Shown: in pieces, positions 27,000 through 39,530 of the stretch | Position numbering within the stretch: position 1 is the first letter of the stretch | How the letters are laid out: each line of letters starts with the position of its first letter | Source: Alitta virens | Lineage: Eukaryota > Annelida > Polychaeta > Phyllodocida > Nereididae | Assembly (NCBI GenBank): GCA_932294295.1 | Contig: OW028580.1 | Coordinates: 11,189,374-11,253,373 of the forward strand | Reading direction: 5' to 3' | DNA length: 64,000 bases | Notes under the pieces: model-generated | What the model was told of the DNA's origin: nothing | What the model saw: only the letters and a program-made list of their open reading frames with translations | Databases searched by the model: none | Translations under genes and position numbers: made by a program

Positions 27000-28215
27000 T
27001 TGCTAGCTTCACTTAGCACAGCCAATGAGAGGCAGAGGACGAAGCGTGCATTATGATCGCCACATGGGGCACTCGTGCGTGGCGGGGTCAAGGCCGTTGC
27101 AGAGGGCCAGGATGCTGACAAGAAAACAAACCACAACAACGCAACACCGAAGTGAAATACTCTATGGTAGCCTTATGGCACAACGTGGCACAGTTAAATT
27201 ATCAAGAGTACACAGCCATGCAGGAAGTGCACTTGGCAGTGAGATGCCAGACTCATGGACTGCACCGCTTAAGTAGTAAGTTAGTTGGGCTGTGTAGCGA
27301 TAGCTTTGCTAGGTCCACTTAGCACAGCCAATGGGAGGCAGAGGATGAAGCGTGCATTATGATAGCCACGTGGGGCACTCGTGCATAGCGGGGTCAAGGC
27401 CGTTGCAGAGAGCCAGGATGCTGAAAAGAAAAAATGACAGCAACGTGACACCGAAGTGAAATATTCTATGGTAGCCTCAGTGAACGACATGGCAGTTAAA
27501 TTATCAAGAGTACACAGCCATGTAGGAAGTGCACTTAGCAGTGAGATGCTAGTCTCATGGACTGCGCCACTTAAGTAGTAAGTTAGTCTGGCTGTGCAGC
27601 GATAGCTTTGCTAGGTCCACTTAGCACAGCCAATGAGAGGCAGAGGACGAAGCGTGCATTATGATAGCCACGTGGGGCACTCGTGCGTAGCGGGGTCAAG
27701 GCCGTTGCAGAGGGCCAGGATGCTGAAAAGAAAACAAACGACAACAACGCAACACCGAAGTGAAATACTCTATGGTAGCCTTAGGGAACGAAGTGGCAGT
27801 TAAATTATCGAGAGTACACAAAAATAATGGAAGTGCACTTGGCAGTGAGATGCCAGACTCATGGACTGCGCTGCTTAAGTAGTAAGTTAGACTGGCTGTG
27901 CAGCGATAGCTTTGCTAGATTCACTTAGCACAGCCAATGAGAGGCAGAGGACGAAGCATGCATTATGATCGCCACATGGGGCACTCGTGCGTAGCGGGGT
28001 CAAGGCCGTTGCAGAGGGCCAGGATGCTGACAAGAAAACAAACGACAACAACGCAACACCGAAGTGAAATACTCTATGGTAGCCTTATGGCACAACGTGG
28101 CACAGTTAAATTATCAAGAGTACACAGCCATGCAGGAAGTGCACTTGGCAGTGAGATGCCAGACTCATGGACTGCACCTCTTAAGTAGTAAGTTAGTCGG
28201 GCTGTGCAGCGATAG
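27000..28215. repeat. Higher-order repeat of the satellite, about 912-bp shift
   Basis: A monomer variant with ATGATCGCCACATGGGGC and GTAGCCTTATGGCACAACG at 27025-27276 returns at 27937-28188 after two intervening monomers. A related block with the same variant reappears around 32915-33165, so this trimer is dispersed within the array. Confidence 0.7.
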
Positions 28216-28379
28216 CTTTGCTAGGTCCACTTAGAAAACTAACGACAACAACGCAACACCGAAGTGAAATACTCTATAGTAGCCACAGGGAACGACGTGG
28301 CACATTTAAATTATCAAGAGTACACAGCCATGTAGGAAGTGCACTTAGCAGTGAGATGCCAGACTCACAGACCGCGCCG

Positions 28380-31062
28380 ATTAAGTAGTAAGTTAGTCTG
28401 GCAGTGCAGCGATAGCTTTGCTAGGTCCACTTAGCACAGCCAACGAGAGGCAGAGGACGAAGTGTGCATTGTGATAGCCACGTGGGGCACTCGTGCGTAG
28501 TGGGGTCAAGGCTGTTGCAGAGGGCCAGGATGCTGACAAGAAAACTAACGACAACAACGCAACACCGAAGTGAAATACTCTATAGTAGCCTCAGGGAACG
28601 ACGTGGCACAGTTAAATTATCAAGAGTACACAAAAATGTAGGAAGTGCACTTAGCAGTGAGATGCCAGACTCACAGACCGCGCCGATTAAGTAGTAAGTT
28701 AGGTCCACTTAGCACAGCCAATGAGAGGCAGAGGACGAAGCGTGCATTATGATAGCCACGTGGGGCACTCGTGCGTAGAGGGGTCAAGGCCATTGCAGAG
28801 GGCCAGGATGCTGACAAGAAAACCAAAGCAACAACGTGACACCGAAGTGAAATACTCTATAGTAGCCTCAGGGAAAGACGTGGCACAGTTAAATTATCAA
28901 GAGTACACAGCCATGTAGAAAGTGCACTTAGCAGTGAGATGTCACACTCACAGACGGCGCCGATTAAGTAGTAAGTTAGTCTGGCTGTGCAGCGATAGCT
29001 TTGCTAGGTCCACTTAGCACAGCCAACGAGAGGCAGAGGACGAAGCGTGCATTATGATAGCCACGTGGGGCACTCGTGGGGCAAGGCCATTGCAGAGGGC
29101 CAGGATGCTGACAAGAAAACTAACGACAACAACGCAACACCGAAGTGAAATACTCTACAGTAGCCTTATGGAACGACGTGGCACAGTTAAATTTTCAAGA
29201 GTACACAGCCATGTAGGAAGTGCACTTAGCAGTGTGATGCCAGACTCATGGACTGTGCCGCTTAAGTAGGGAAGTTAGTCTGGCTGTGCAGCGACAGTTT
29301 TGCTAGGTCCACTTAGCACAGCCAATGAGAGGAAGAGGACAAAGCGTGCATTATGATAGCCATGTGGGGCACTCGTGCGTAGCGGGGTCAAGGCCGTTGC
29401 AGAGGGCCAGGATGCTGAAAAGAAAACTAACGACGACAACGCAACACCGAAGTGAAATACTCTATAGTAGCCTCAGGGAACGACGTGGCACAGTTAAATT
29501 ATCAAGAGTACACAGCCATGTAGGAAGTGCACTTAGCAGTGAGATGCCAGACTCATGGACAGCACCGATTAAGTAGTAAGTTAGTCTGGCTGTGCAGCGA
29601 TAGCTTTGCTAGGTCCACTTAGCACAGCCAACGAGAGGCAGAGGACGAAGCATGCATTATGATAGCCACGTGGGGCACTCGTGGGGCAAGGCCGTTGCAG
29701 AGGGCCAGGATGCTGACAAGAAAACAAACGACAACAACGCGACACCGAAGTGAAATACTCTATAGTAGCCTCAGGGAACGACGTGGCACAGTTAAATTAT
29801 CAAGAGTACACAGCCATGTAGGAAGTGCACTTAGCAGTGAGATGCCAGACTCGCAGACCGCGCCGATTAAGTAGTAAGTTAGTCTGGCAGTGCAGCGATA
29901 GCTTTGCTAGGTCCACTTAGCACAGCCAACGAGAGGCAGAGGACGAAGTGTGCATTGTGATAGCCACGTGGGGCACTCGGGCGTAGTGGGGACAAGGCTG
30001 TTGCAGAGGGCCAGGATGCTGACAAGAAAACTAACGACAACAACGCAACACCGAAGTGAAATACTCTATAGTAGCCTCAGGGAACGACGTGGCACAGTTA
30101 AATTATCAAGAGTACACAAAAATGTAGGAAGTGCACTTAGCAGTGAGATGCCAGACTCACAGACCGCGCCGATTAAGTAGTAAGTCAGGTCCACTTAGCA
30201 CAGCCAATGAGAGGCAGAGGACGAAGCGTGCATTATGATAGCCACGTGGGGCACTCGTGCGTAGAGGGGTCAAGGCCATTGCCGAGGGCCAGGATGCTGA
30301 CAAGAAAACCAAAGCAACAACTTGACACCGAAGTGAAATACTCTATAGTAGCCTCAGGGAAAGACGTGGCACAGTTAAATTATCAAGAGTACACAGCCAT
30401 GTAGAAAGTGCACTTAGCAGTGAGATGCCACACTCACAGACGGCGCCGATTAAGTAGTAAGTTAGTCTGGCTGTGCAGCGATAGCTTTGCTAGGTCCACT
30501 TAGCACAGCCAACGAGAGGCAAAGGACGAAGCGTGCATTATGATAGCCACGTGGGGCACTCGTGGGGCAAGGCCGTTGCAGAGGGCCAGGATGCTGACAA
30601 GAAAACTAACGACAACAACGCAACACCGAAGTGAAATACTCTACAGTAGCCTTATGGAACGACGTGGCACAGTTAAATTATCAAGAGTACACAGCCATGT
30701 AGGAAGTGCACTTAGCAGTGTGATGCCAGACTCATGGACTGTGCCGCTTAAGTAGGGAAGTTAGTCTGGCTGTGCAGCGACAGTTTTGCTAGGTCCACTT
30801 CGCACAGCCAATGAGAGGAAGAGGACAAAGCGTGCATTATGATAGCCACGTGGGGCACTCGTGCGTAGCGGGGTCAAGGCCGTTGCGGAGGGCCAGGATG
30901 CTGACAGGAAAACTAACGACGACAACGCAACACCGAAGTGAAATACTCTATAGTAGCCTCAGGGAACGACGTGGCACAGTTAAATTATCAAGAGTACACA
31001 AAAATGTAGGAAGCGCACTTAGCAGTGAGATGCCAGACTCACAGACCGCGCCGATTAAGTAG
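28380..31062. repeat. Higher-order repeat of the satellite, about 1486-bp shift
   Basis: Five monomers starting near 28380 recur from about 29866 with a constant shift of 1486 bp (28464/29950, 28721/30207, 29054/30540, 29325/30811). Private variants such as AACCAAAGCAACAAC and GGGAAAGACGTGGC are retained. This is recent unequal exchange inside the array. Confidence 0.83.
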
Positions 31063-34000
31063 TAAGTTAGTCTGGCTGTGCAGCGATAGCTTTGCTAGGT
31101 CCACTTAGCACAGCCAACGAGAGGCAGAGGACGAAGCGTGCATTATGATAGCCACGTGGGGCACTCGTGGGGCAAGGCCATTGCAGAGGGCCAGGATGTT
31201 GACAAGAAAACTAACGACAACAACGCAACACCGAAGTGAAATACTCTATAGTAGCCTTATGGAACGACGTGGCACAGTTAAATTATCAAGAGTACACAGC
31301 CATGTAGGAAGTGCACTTAGCAGTGAGATGCCAGACTCATGGACTGTGCCGCTTAAGTAGGGAAGTTAGTCTGGCTGTGCAGCGACAGTTTTGCTAGGTC
31401 CACTTAGCACAGCCAACGAGAGGCAGAGGACGAAGCGTGCATTATGATAGCCACGTGGGGCACTCGTGGGGCAAGGCCGTTGCAGAGGGCCAGGATGTTG
31501 ACAAGAAAACTAACGACAACAACGCAACACCGAAGTGAAATACTCTATAGTAGCCTTATGGAACGACGTGGCACAGTTAAATTATCAAGAGTACACAGCC
31601 ATGTAGGAAGTGCACTTAGCAGTGAGATGCCAGACTCATGGACTGTGCCGCTTAAGTAGGGAAGTTAGTCTGGCTGTGCAGCGACAGTTTTGCTAGGTCC
31701 ACTTAGCACAGCCAATGAGAGGAAGAGGACGAAGCGTGCATTATGATAGCCACGTGGGGCACTCGTGCGTAGCGGGGTCAAGGCGGTTGCAGAGGGCCAG
31801 GATGCTGACAAGAAAACAAACGACAACAACGCGACACCGAAGTGAAATACTCTATAGTTGCCTCAGGGAACGACGTTGCACAGTTAAATTATCAAGAGTA
31901 CACAGCCATGTAGGTAGTGCACTTAGCAGTGAGATGCCAGACTCACAGACGGCGACGATTAAGTAGTAAGTTAGTCTGGCTGTGCAGCGATAGCTTTGCT
32001 AGGTCCACTTAGCACAGCCAACGAGAGGCAGAGGACGAAGCGTGCATTGTGATAGCCACGTGGGGCACTAGTGCGTAGCGGGGTCAAGGCTGTTGCAGAG
32101 GGCCAGGATGCTGACAAGAAAACTAACGACAACAACGCAACACTGAAGTGAAATACTCTATAGTAGCGTCAGGGAACGACTTGGCACAGTTAAATTATCA
32201 AGAGTACACAGCCATGTAGGAAGTGCACTTAGCAGTGAGATGCCAGACTCACAGACGGCGCCGATTAAGTAGTAAGTTAGTCTGGCTGTGCAGCGATAGC
32301 TTTGCTAGGTCCACTTAGCACAGCCAACGAGAGGCAGAGGACGAAGCGTGCATTGTGATAGCCACGTGGGGCACTCGTGCGTAGCGGGGTCAAGGCTGTT
32401 GCAGAGGGCCAGGATGCTGACAAGAAAACTAACGACAACAACGCAACACTGAAGTGAAATACTCTATAGTAGCGTCAGGGAACGACTTGGCACAGTTAAA
32501 TTATCAAGAGTACACAAAAATGCAGGAAGTGCACTTAGCAGTGAGATGCCAGACTCACAGACCGCACTGATTAAGTAGTAAGTTAGGTCCACTTAGCACA
32601 GCCAATGAGAGGCAGAGGACGAAGCGTGCATTATGATAGCCACGTGGGGCACTCGTGCATAGCGGGGTCAAGGCTGTTGCAGAGGGCCAGGATACTTAAA
32701 AGAAAACAAACGATAACAACGCAACACCGAAGTGAAATACTCTATGGTAGCCTTAGGGAACGACATGGCAGTTAAATTATCGAGAGTACACAAAAATAAT
32801 GGAAGTGCACTTGGCAGTGAGATGCCAGACTCATGGACTGCGCTGCTTAAGTAGTAAGTTAGTCTGGCTGTGCAGCGATAGCTTTGCTAGCTTCACTTAG
32901 CACAGCCAATGAGAGGCAGAGGACGAAGCGTGCATTATGATCGCCACATGGGGCACTCGTGCGTAGCGGGGTCAAGGCCGTTGCAGAGGGCCAGGATGCT
33001 GACAAGAAAATAAACGACAACAACGCAACACTGAAGTGAAATACTCTATGGTAGCCTTATGGCACGACGTGGCACAGTTAAATTATCAAGAGTACACAGC
33101 CATGCAGGAAGTGCACTTGGCAGTGAGATGCCAGACTCATGGACTGCGCCGCTTAAGTAGTAAGCTAGTCGGGCTGTGCAGCGATAGCTTTGCTAGGTCC
33201 ACTTAGCACAGCCAATGAGAGGCAGAGGATGAAGCGTGCATTATGATAGCCACGTGGGGCACTCGTGCGTAGCGGGGTCAAGGCCGTTGCAGAGAGCCAG
33301 GATGCTGACAAGAAAAAATGACAGCAACGCGACACCGAAGTGAAATATTCTATGGTAGCCTTAGGGAACGACATGGCAGTTAAATTATCGAGAGTACACA
33401 GCCATGTAGGAAGTGCACTTAGCAGTGAGATGCTAGTCTCATGGACTGCGCTGCTTAAGTAGTAAGTTAGTCTGGCTGTGCAGCGATAGCTTTGCTAGCT
33501 TCACCTAGCACAGCCAATGAGAGGCAGAGGACGAAGCGCGCATTATGATAGCCACGTGGGGCACTCGTGCGTAGCGGGGTCAAGGCTGTTGCAGAGGGCC
33601 AGGATACTGACAAGAAAACAAACGACAACAACGCGACACTGAAGTGAAATAATCTATAGTTGCCTCAGGGAACGAAGTGGCACAGTTAAATTATCAAGAG
33701 TACACAAAAATGTAGGAAGTGCACTTAGCAGTGAGATGCCAGACTCACAGACCGCGCCGATTAAGTAGTAAGTTAGTCTGGCTGTGCAGCGATAGCTTTG
33801 CTAGGTCTACTTAGCACAGCCAATGAGAGGCAGAGGACGAATCGTACATTATGATAGCCACGTGGGGCACTCGTGCGTAGCGAGGTCAAGGCCGTTGCAG
33901 AGGGCCAGCATGCTGCAAAGTAAACAGTTGCAAAGATAGAAAGCTGCAAAGATATACAGATAGAAAGATAGACAGCTGCACAAATATACAGCTCCAAAGA

Positions 34001-35321
34001 TAGAGAGCTGCAAGGATGGACAGCTGCAAGTATGGACAGCTAGATAGCTGGACAGCTTGAAAGAGAGACAGTTGCAAAGATAGAAAGCTGCAAAGTTAGA
34101 CAGCTGCAAAGAAAGACAGCTGCAAAGATAGACAGCTGGACAGCTGGACCGCTGCCAAGAGAGACAGCTGAAAAGATATACAGCTGCAAAGATAGACAGC
34201 TGCAAAGATATACAGCTGCAAAGTTAGACTGCTACAAAGGTAAATAGCTGTAAAGAGAGACAGCTGCAGGGACATACACCTAGATAGGTAGACAGCTGGA
34301 TAGACAGCTGGATAGACAGCTGCACAAATAGACAGCTGCACTAATAGACTGCTGCGCTAATCGACAGCTGCACTAATAGGCAATTGGAAAGATAGACAGC
34401 TAGAAAGATAGACAGCTGGAAAAATAGACAGATAGAAAGATGGACAGCTAGAGAGATAGACAGCTGCAAAGATGGACAGTTGCAAAGATAGAAAGCTGCA
34501 AAGTTAGACAGCTGCAAAGAAAGACAGCTGCAAAGATAGACAGCTGGACAGCTGGATAGCTGCCAAGAGAGACAGCTGAAAAGATAGACAGCAACAAAGA
34601 TATACTTCTACAAAGATAGACAGCTGCAGTCACCTGGACAGGTGGACAGTTGCAAAGACAGACAGCTGGAAAGATAGACAGCTGCAAAGAGAGGCAGCTG
34701 CAAAGATAGACAACTGGACAGCTGAATAGCTAGACAGCTGGACAGCTGCAAAGACAGACAGCTGCAAAGATATACAGCTGCAAAGATAGAAAGCTGCAAA
34801 GATATACAGCTAGAAAGTTAGACAGCTGCACAAATGTACAGCTCCAAAGATAGAGAGCTGCAAGGATGGACAGCTGCAAGTATGGACAGCTGGATACCTG
34901 GACAGCTTGAAAGAGAGACAGCTGCAAAGATAGAAAGCTGCAAAGTTAGACAGCTGCAAAAAAAGACAGCTGCAAATATAGACAGCTGGACAGCTGGACA
35001 GCTGGACAACTGCCAAGAGAGACAGCTGAAAAGATATACAGCTGCAAAGATAGACAGCTGCAAAAATAGACAACTGGACAGCTGGACAGCTGGACAGCTG
35101 GACAGCTGGACACCTGGACAGCTGGAAAGATAGACAGCAACAAAGATATACAGCTGCAAAGATAGACAGCCACATAAACAGTCACCTGGACAGCTGGACA
35201 GCTGCAAAGATAGACAGCTGCAAAGAGAGACAGCTGCAAAGATAGACAACTGGACAGCTGGATAGCTGGACAGCTGGACAGCTGCAAAGACAGACAGCTG
35301 CAAAGTTAGACTGCTACAAAG

Positions 35322-35623
35322 TTTTCTTTTTTCTTATATTGAATATGATTATATTTAACCATGTATCCTTCTGCCACCATACATATTATATATATTTCTT
35401 TTTTTAATTGTTATCAATTAACAACTACGATAAAAATTGTAATTTTGATTGTTTTATTTGTCATATATATGTATATTTAATATTGTTTGGTAATGGCATA
35501 TACACTGCATAGTGTCTGCCAACCGTGTTAATGATAATTTCGAAGAATGCAATTATTTATTTTTATTTTATTTTTTTCATATGATACATGGTCAATAAAG
35601 AAATTGAAAAAAAAATTGAAATT
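35322..35623. other. AT-rich insertion of about 300 bp in the minisatellite
   Basis: The flanks CTGCTACAAAG and AAATAGCTGTAAAGAG are adjacent in other copies of the array (for example near 37635 and 39063). Here they are separated by about 300 bp of AT-rich, non-repetitive DNA with T- and A-runs. No ORF, clear target duplication or inverted end is visible. It may be a small non-autonomous element. Confidence 0.65.
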
Positions 35624-36302
35624 AAATAGCTGTAAAGAGAGACAGCTGCTGGGATAAACATCTAGATAGGTAGACAGCTGGATAGATAGCTGCACTAATA
35701 GACAGCTGCAGTAATAGACAGCTGCACTAATAGACACCTGCGCTAATAGACAGCTGCATTAATAGGCAGTTAGAAAGATAGACAGCTAGAAAGAGGGACA
35801 GCTAGAGAGATAGACAGCTGCAAAGTTAGACAGTTGCAAAGATAGAATGCTGCAAAGATAGAAAACTGGACAGTTGGAAAGCTGGACAGCTGCAAAGACA
35901 GACAGCTGCAAAGATATACAGCTGCAAAATTAGACTGCTACAAAGATAAACAGCTGTAAAACGAGACAGCTGTAAAGACAGACAGCTGCAAAGACAGATA
36001 GCTGCAAAGATGGACAGCTGCAAGGATAGAAAGCTAGATAGGTAGACAGCTGGATAGACAGGTGGCAAGACAGAAGGCTGCACTAATAGACAGCTAGAAA
36101 GATAGACAGCTTTAAAGATAGACAGCTGCAAGGATAGACAGCTGCAAAATAGATAGCTGCAAAGATAGACAGCTGCAGGGATAGACATCTAGATAGGTAG
36201 ACAGCTGGATAGACAGCTGCACTAATAGACAGCTGCACTAATAGAGAGCTGTGCTAATAGACAGCTTCACTAAAGGGCAGTTGGAAAGGTAGACAGCCTG
36301 AA

Positions 36303-36443
36303 AGTTAGTTAGTTAGTTAGAGTTATTGTTTAACGCCTCATCAGCACCTGAGTGGGCTATGTAGAGGCTCTCTAGGGTAAGATTGATCGTTCATAGTTGG
36401 TAGTAGAAACCAGAATCATGCAAAAAATCAATAAGTGTCTGCG
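36303..36443. repeat. Non-minisatellite insert duplicated at 41953-42095
   Basis: A stretch starting (GTTA)n and continuing with TTTAACGCCTCATCAGCACC and CAAAAAATCAATAAGTGTC occurs here and again at about 41953-42095 with very few differences. It has no coding capacity that I can support. It marks the two arrays as copies of one another. Confidence 0.8.
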
Positions 36444-37076
36444 TTGGATAGCTGGAGCAGCTTGTGCAATGCGCACTGTCCTGTTTTAGCCACTGGGGAT
36501 AGAGGACTTCACCCCAAGTGTTTCCACTATCGCCGCGTGGAGGCCCAGGACCTTCGAGGGCAGACAGCTAGAAAGATAGACAGCCGGAAAGATAGACAGC
36601 TAGAAAGATGGACAGCAAGAGAGATATTTTTCTTGCTGTCCATCTTTCTAGCTGTCTATCTTTCCAGCTGTCTATGTTGGATAGCTGGAGCAGCTTGTGC
36701 AATGCGCACTGTCCTGTTTTAGCCACTGGGGATAGAGGACTTCACCCCAAGTGTTTCCACCCTCGCCGCGTGGAGGCCCAGGACCTTCGAGGGCAGACAG
36801 CTAGAAAGATAGACAGCCGGAAAGATAGACAGCTAGAAAGATGGACAGCAAGAGAGATATGTCCATCTTTCTAGCTGTTTATCTTTCCAGCTGTCTATGT
36901 TGGATAGCTGGAGCAGCTTGTGCAATGCGCACTGTCCTGTTTTAGCCACTGGGGATAGAGGACTTCACCCCAAGTGTTTCCACCCTCGCCGCGTGGAGGC
37001 CCAGGACCTTCGAGGGCAGACAGCTAGAAAGATAGACAGCTGGAAAGATAGACAGCTAGAAAGATGGACAGCAAGA
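36444..37076. repeat. Triplicated block of about 230 bp
   Basis: A unit beginning TTGGATAGCTGGAGCAGC and including CACTGGGGATAGAGGACTTC and CGTGGAGGCCCAGGACC starts at 36444, 36677 and 36900, giving shifts of 233 and 223 bp. A single copy of the same unit occurs near 42096-42215 in the duplicated array. The first two copies end in a palindrome made from minisatellite sequence. Confidence 0.88.
36576..36675. repeat. Inverted repeat, 44-bp arms with 12-bp loop
   Basis: The left arm 36576-36619 and right arm 36632-36675 are reverse complements with one mismatch, around the loop 36620-36631. A second, similar hairpin follows at about 36807-36896 with a different loop. The arms are minisatellite units, so the right arm is a locally inverted piece of the array. 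Confidence 0.9.
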
Positions 37077-39530
37077 GAGATAGACAGCTGCAAAGATAGA
37101 CAGTTGCAAAGATAGAAAGCTCCAAAGAAATACAGCTAGAAAGATAGACAGCTGCACAAATGTACAGCTGCAAAGATAGACAGCTGCAAGGATGGACAGC
37201 TGCAAGTATGGACAGCTGGATAGCTGGACAGTTTGAAAGAGAGACAGCTGCAAAGATAGAAAGCTGCAAAGTTAGACAGCTGCAAAGAAAGACATCTGCA
37301 AAGATAGACAGCTGGACAGCTGGACAGCTGGACAGCTGCCAATAGAAACAGCTGAAAAGACATACAGCTGCAAAGATAGACAGCTGCAAAGATAGACAAC
37401 TGGACAGCTGGATAGCTGGACAGCTGGACAGCTGGAAAGATAGACAGCAACAAAGATATACAGCTGCAAAGAAAAACAGCCGCACAAACAGTCACCTGGA
37501 CAGCTGGACAGCTGCAAAGACAGACAGCTGCAGAGATAGACAGCTGCAAAGATAGACAACTGAACAGCTGAATAGCTGGACAGCTAGACAGCTGCAAAGA
37601 CAGACAGCTGCAAAGATATACAGCTGCAAAGTTAGACTGCTACAAAGATAAATTGCTATAAAGAGAGACAGCTGCAGGGATAGACATCTAGATAGGTAGA
37701 GTGCTGGATAGACAGCTGCACCAATAGACAGCTGCACTAATAGACAGCTGCACTAATAGACAGCTGCGCTAATAGACAGCTGTGCTAATAGACAGCTGCA
37801 CTAATAGGCAGTTGGAAAGATAGACAGCTAGAAAGATAGACAGCTGGAAAGATAGACAGCTAGAAAGATGGACAGCAAGAGAGATAGACAGCTGCAAAGA
37901 TAGACAGTTGCAAAGATAGAAAGCTGCAAAGATATACAGCTAGAAAGTTAGACAGATGCACAAATGTACAGCTGCAAAGATAGAGAGCTGCAACGATGGA
38001 CAGCTGCAAGTATGGACAGCTGGATAGCTGGACAGCTTGAAAGAGAGACAGCTGCAAAGATAGAAAGCTGCAAAGTTAGATAGCTGCAAAGAAAGACATC
38101 TGCAAAGATAGACAGCTGGAAAGCTGGACAACTGCCAAGAGAGACAGCTGACAAGATATACAGCTGCAAAGATAGACAGCCGCACAAACAGTCACCTGGA
38201 CAGCTGGCCAGCTGCAAAGATAGACAGCTGCAAAGTTAGACTGCTACAAAGATAAATAGCTGTAAAGAGAGACAGGTGCAGGGATAGACATCTAGATAGG
38301 TAGAGTGCTGGATAGACAGCTGCACTAATAGACAGCTGTGCTAATAGACAGCTGCACTAATAGGCAGTTTGAAAGATAGACAGCTAGAAGATAGACAGCT
38401 AGAAAGATGGACAGCTAGAGAGATAGACAGCTGCAAAGTTACTGTTGCAAAGATAGAATGCTGCAAAAATAGACAACTGGACAGCTGGACAGCTGGAAAG
38501 CTGGACAGCTGGACAGCTGCAAAGACAGACAGCTGCAAAGATATACAGCTGCAAAATTAGACTGCTACAAAGATAAACAGCTGTAAAGAGAGACAGCTGC
38601 AAAGACAGACAGCTGCACGGATAGAAAGCTAGATAGGTAGACAACTGGATCGAGAGATGACAAGACAGAAGGCTGCACTAATAGACAGCTAGAAAGATAG
38701 ACAGCTTTAAAGATACACAGCTGCAAGGATAGACAGCTGCAAAACAGATAGCTGCAAAGATAGACAGCTGCAGGGATAGACATCTAGATAGGTAGACAGC
38801 TGGATAGACAGCTGCACTAATAGACAGCTGTGCTAATAGACAGCTTCACTAATGGGCAGTTGGAAAGGTAGACAGCTAGAAAGATAGACAGCTGGAAAGA
38901 TAGACAGCTAGAATGATGGACAGCAAGAGAGATAGACAGCTGTAAAGATAGACAGTTGCAAAGATGGAAAGCTGCAAAGATAGACAACTGGACAGCTGGA
39001 TAGCTGGCCAGCTGAACAGCTGCAAAGACTGACAGCTGCAAAGATATACAGCTGCAAAGTTAGACTGCTACAAAGATAAATAGCTGTAAAGAGAGACAGC
39101 TGCAGGGATAGACATCTAGATAGGTAGAGAGCTGGATAGACAGCTGCACTAATAGACAGCTGTGCTAATAGACAGCTGCACTAATAGGCAGTTGGAATGA
39201 TAGACAGCTAGAAAGATAGACAGCTAGAAAGATGGGCAGCTAGAGAGATAGACAGCTGCAAAGTTAGACAGTTGCAAAGATCGAAAGCTGCAAAGATAGG
39301 CAACTGGACAGCTGGAAAGCTGGAAAGCTGGAAAGCTGGACAGCTGCAAAGACAGACAGCTGCAAAGATATACAGCTGCAAAATCAGACTGCTACAAAGA
39401 TAAACAGCTGCAAAGAGAGACAGCTGCAAAGACAGACAGCTGCAAAGATAGATAGCTGCAAAGATGGACAGCTGCAAGGATAGACAGCTGCAAAGATAGA
39501 CAATTGCAAAGATAGACAGCTGCAATATAA

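Larger units (their letters stand above)
15031..33906. repeat. Satellite array, right part
   Basis: The same monomer family as at 1-8072 resumes directly after the retrotransposon and continues for about 18.9 kb. Subfamilies differ by diagnostic variants such as ACACAAAAATGTAGG versus ACACAGCCATGTAGG, GACAGTTTTGC versus GATAGCTTTGC, and the CTCGTGGGGCAAGG deletion. One monomer at about 28224-28380 has lost about 130 bp, with GGTCCACTTAG joined to AAAACTAACGAC. The last monomer stops around 33906, where it runs into the CAGCTG minisatellite. No gene is supported in this stretch. Confidence 0.97.
33907..39530. repeat. CAGCTG minisatellite, first block (16-bp period)
   Basis: Degenerate tandem units of the form AGACAGCTGCAAAGAT have a period of about 16 bp, with variant 8-9-bp steps (GACAGCTG repeated) and CACTAATAG- and TAGAAAG-type variants. 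Because 16 is not a multiple of 3 and the - strand unit lacks stop triplets, long open frames appear on the - strand in all three phases. These encode a 16-residue LQLSIFAAVYLCSC-like repeat and are an artefact of the repeat. An AT-rich insertion (35322-35623) and a triplicated non-repeat block (36444-37076) interrupt the array. Confidence 0.95.

Noticed and set aside
21..33374. Recurrent 65-118-codon open frames in the satellite, such as MRGRGRSVHYDSHVGHSC-type products
   Set aside because: They repeat because the monomer repeats. Starts, ends and frames shift with small indels, the product has no recognisable fold, and many monomers are frameshifted or truncated. There is no sign of promoter or purifying selection that I can see.
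1..33906. CENP-B box in the satellite
   Set aside because: I looked for NTTCGNNNNANNCGGGN on both strands of a typical monomer and found no match. ACTTCGGTGTCGCG lacks the required A and CGGG.
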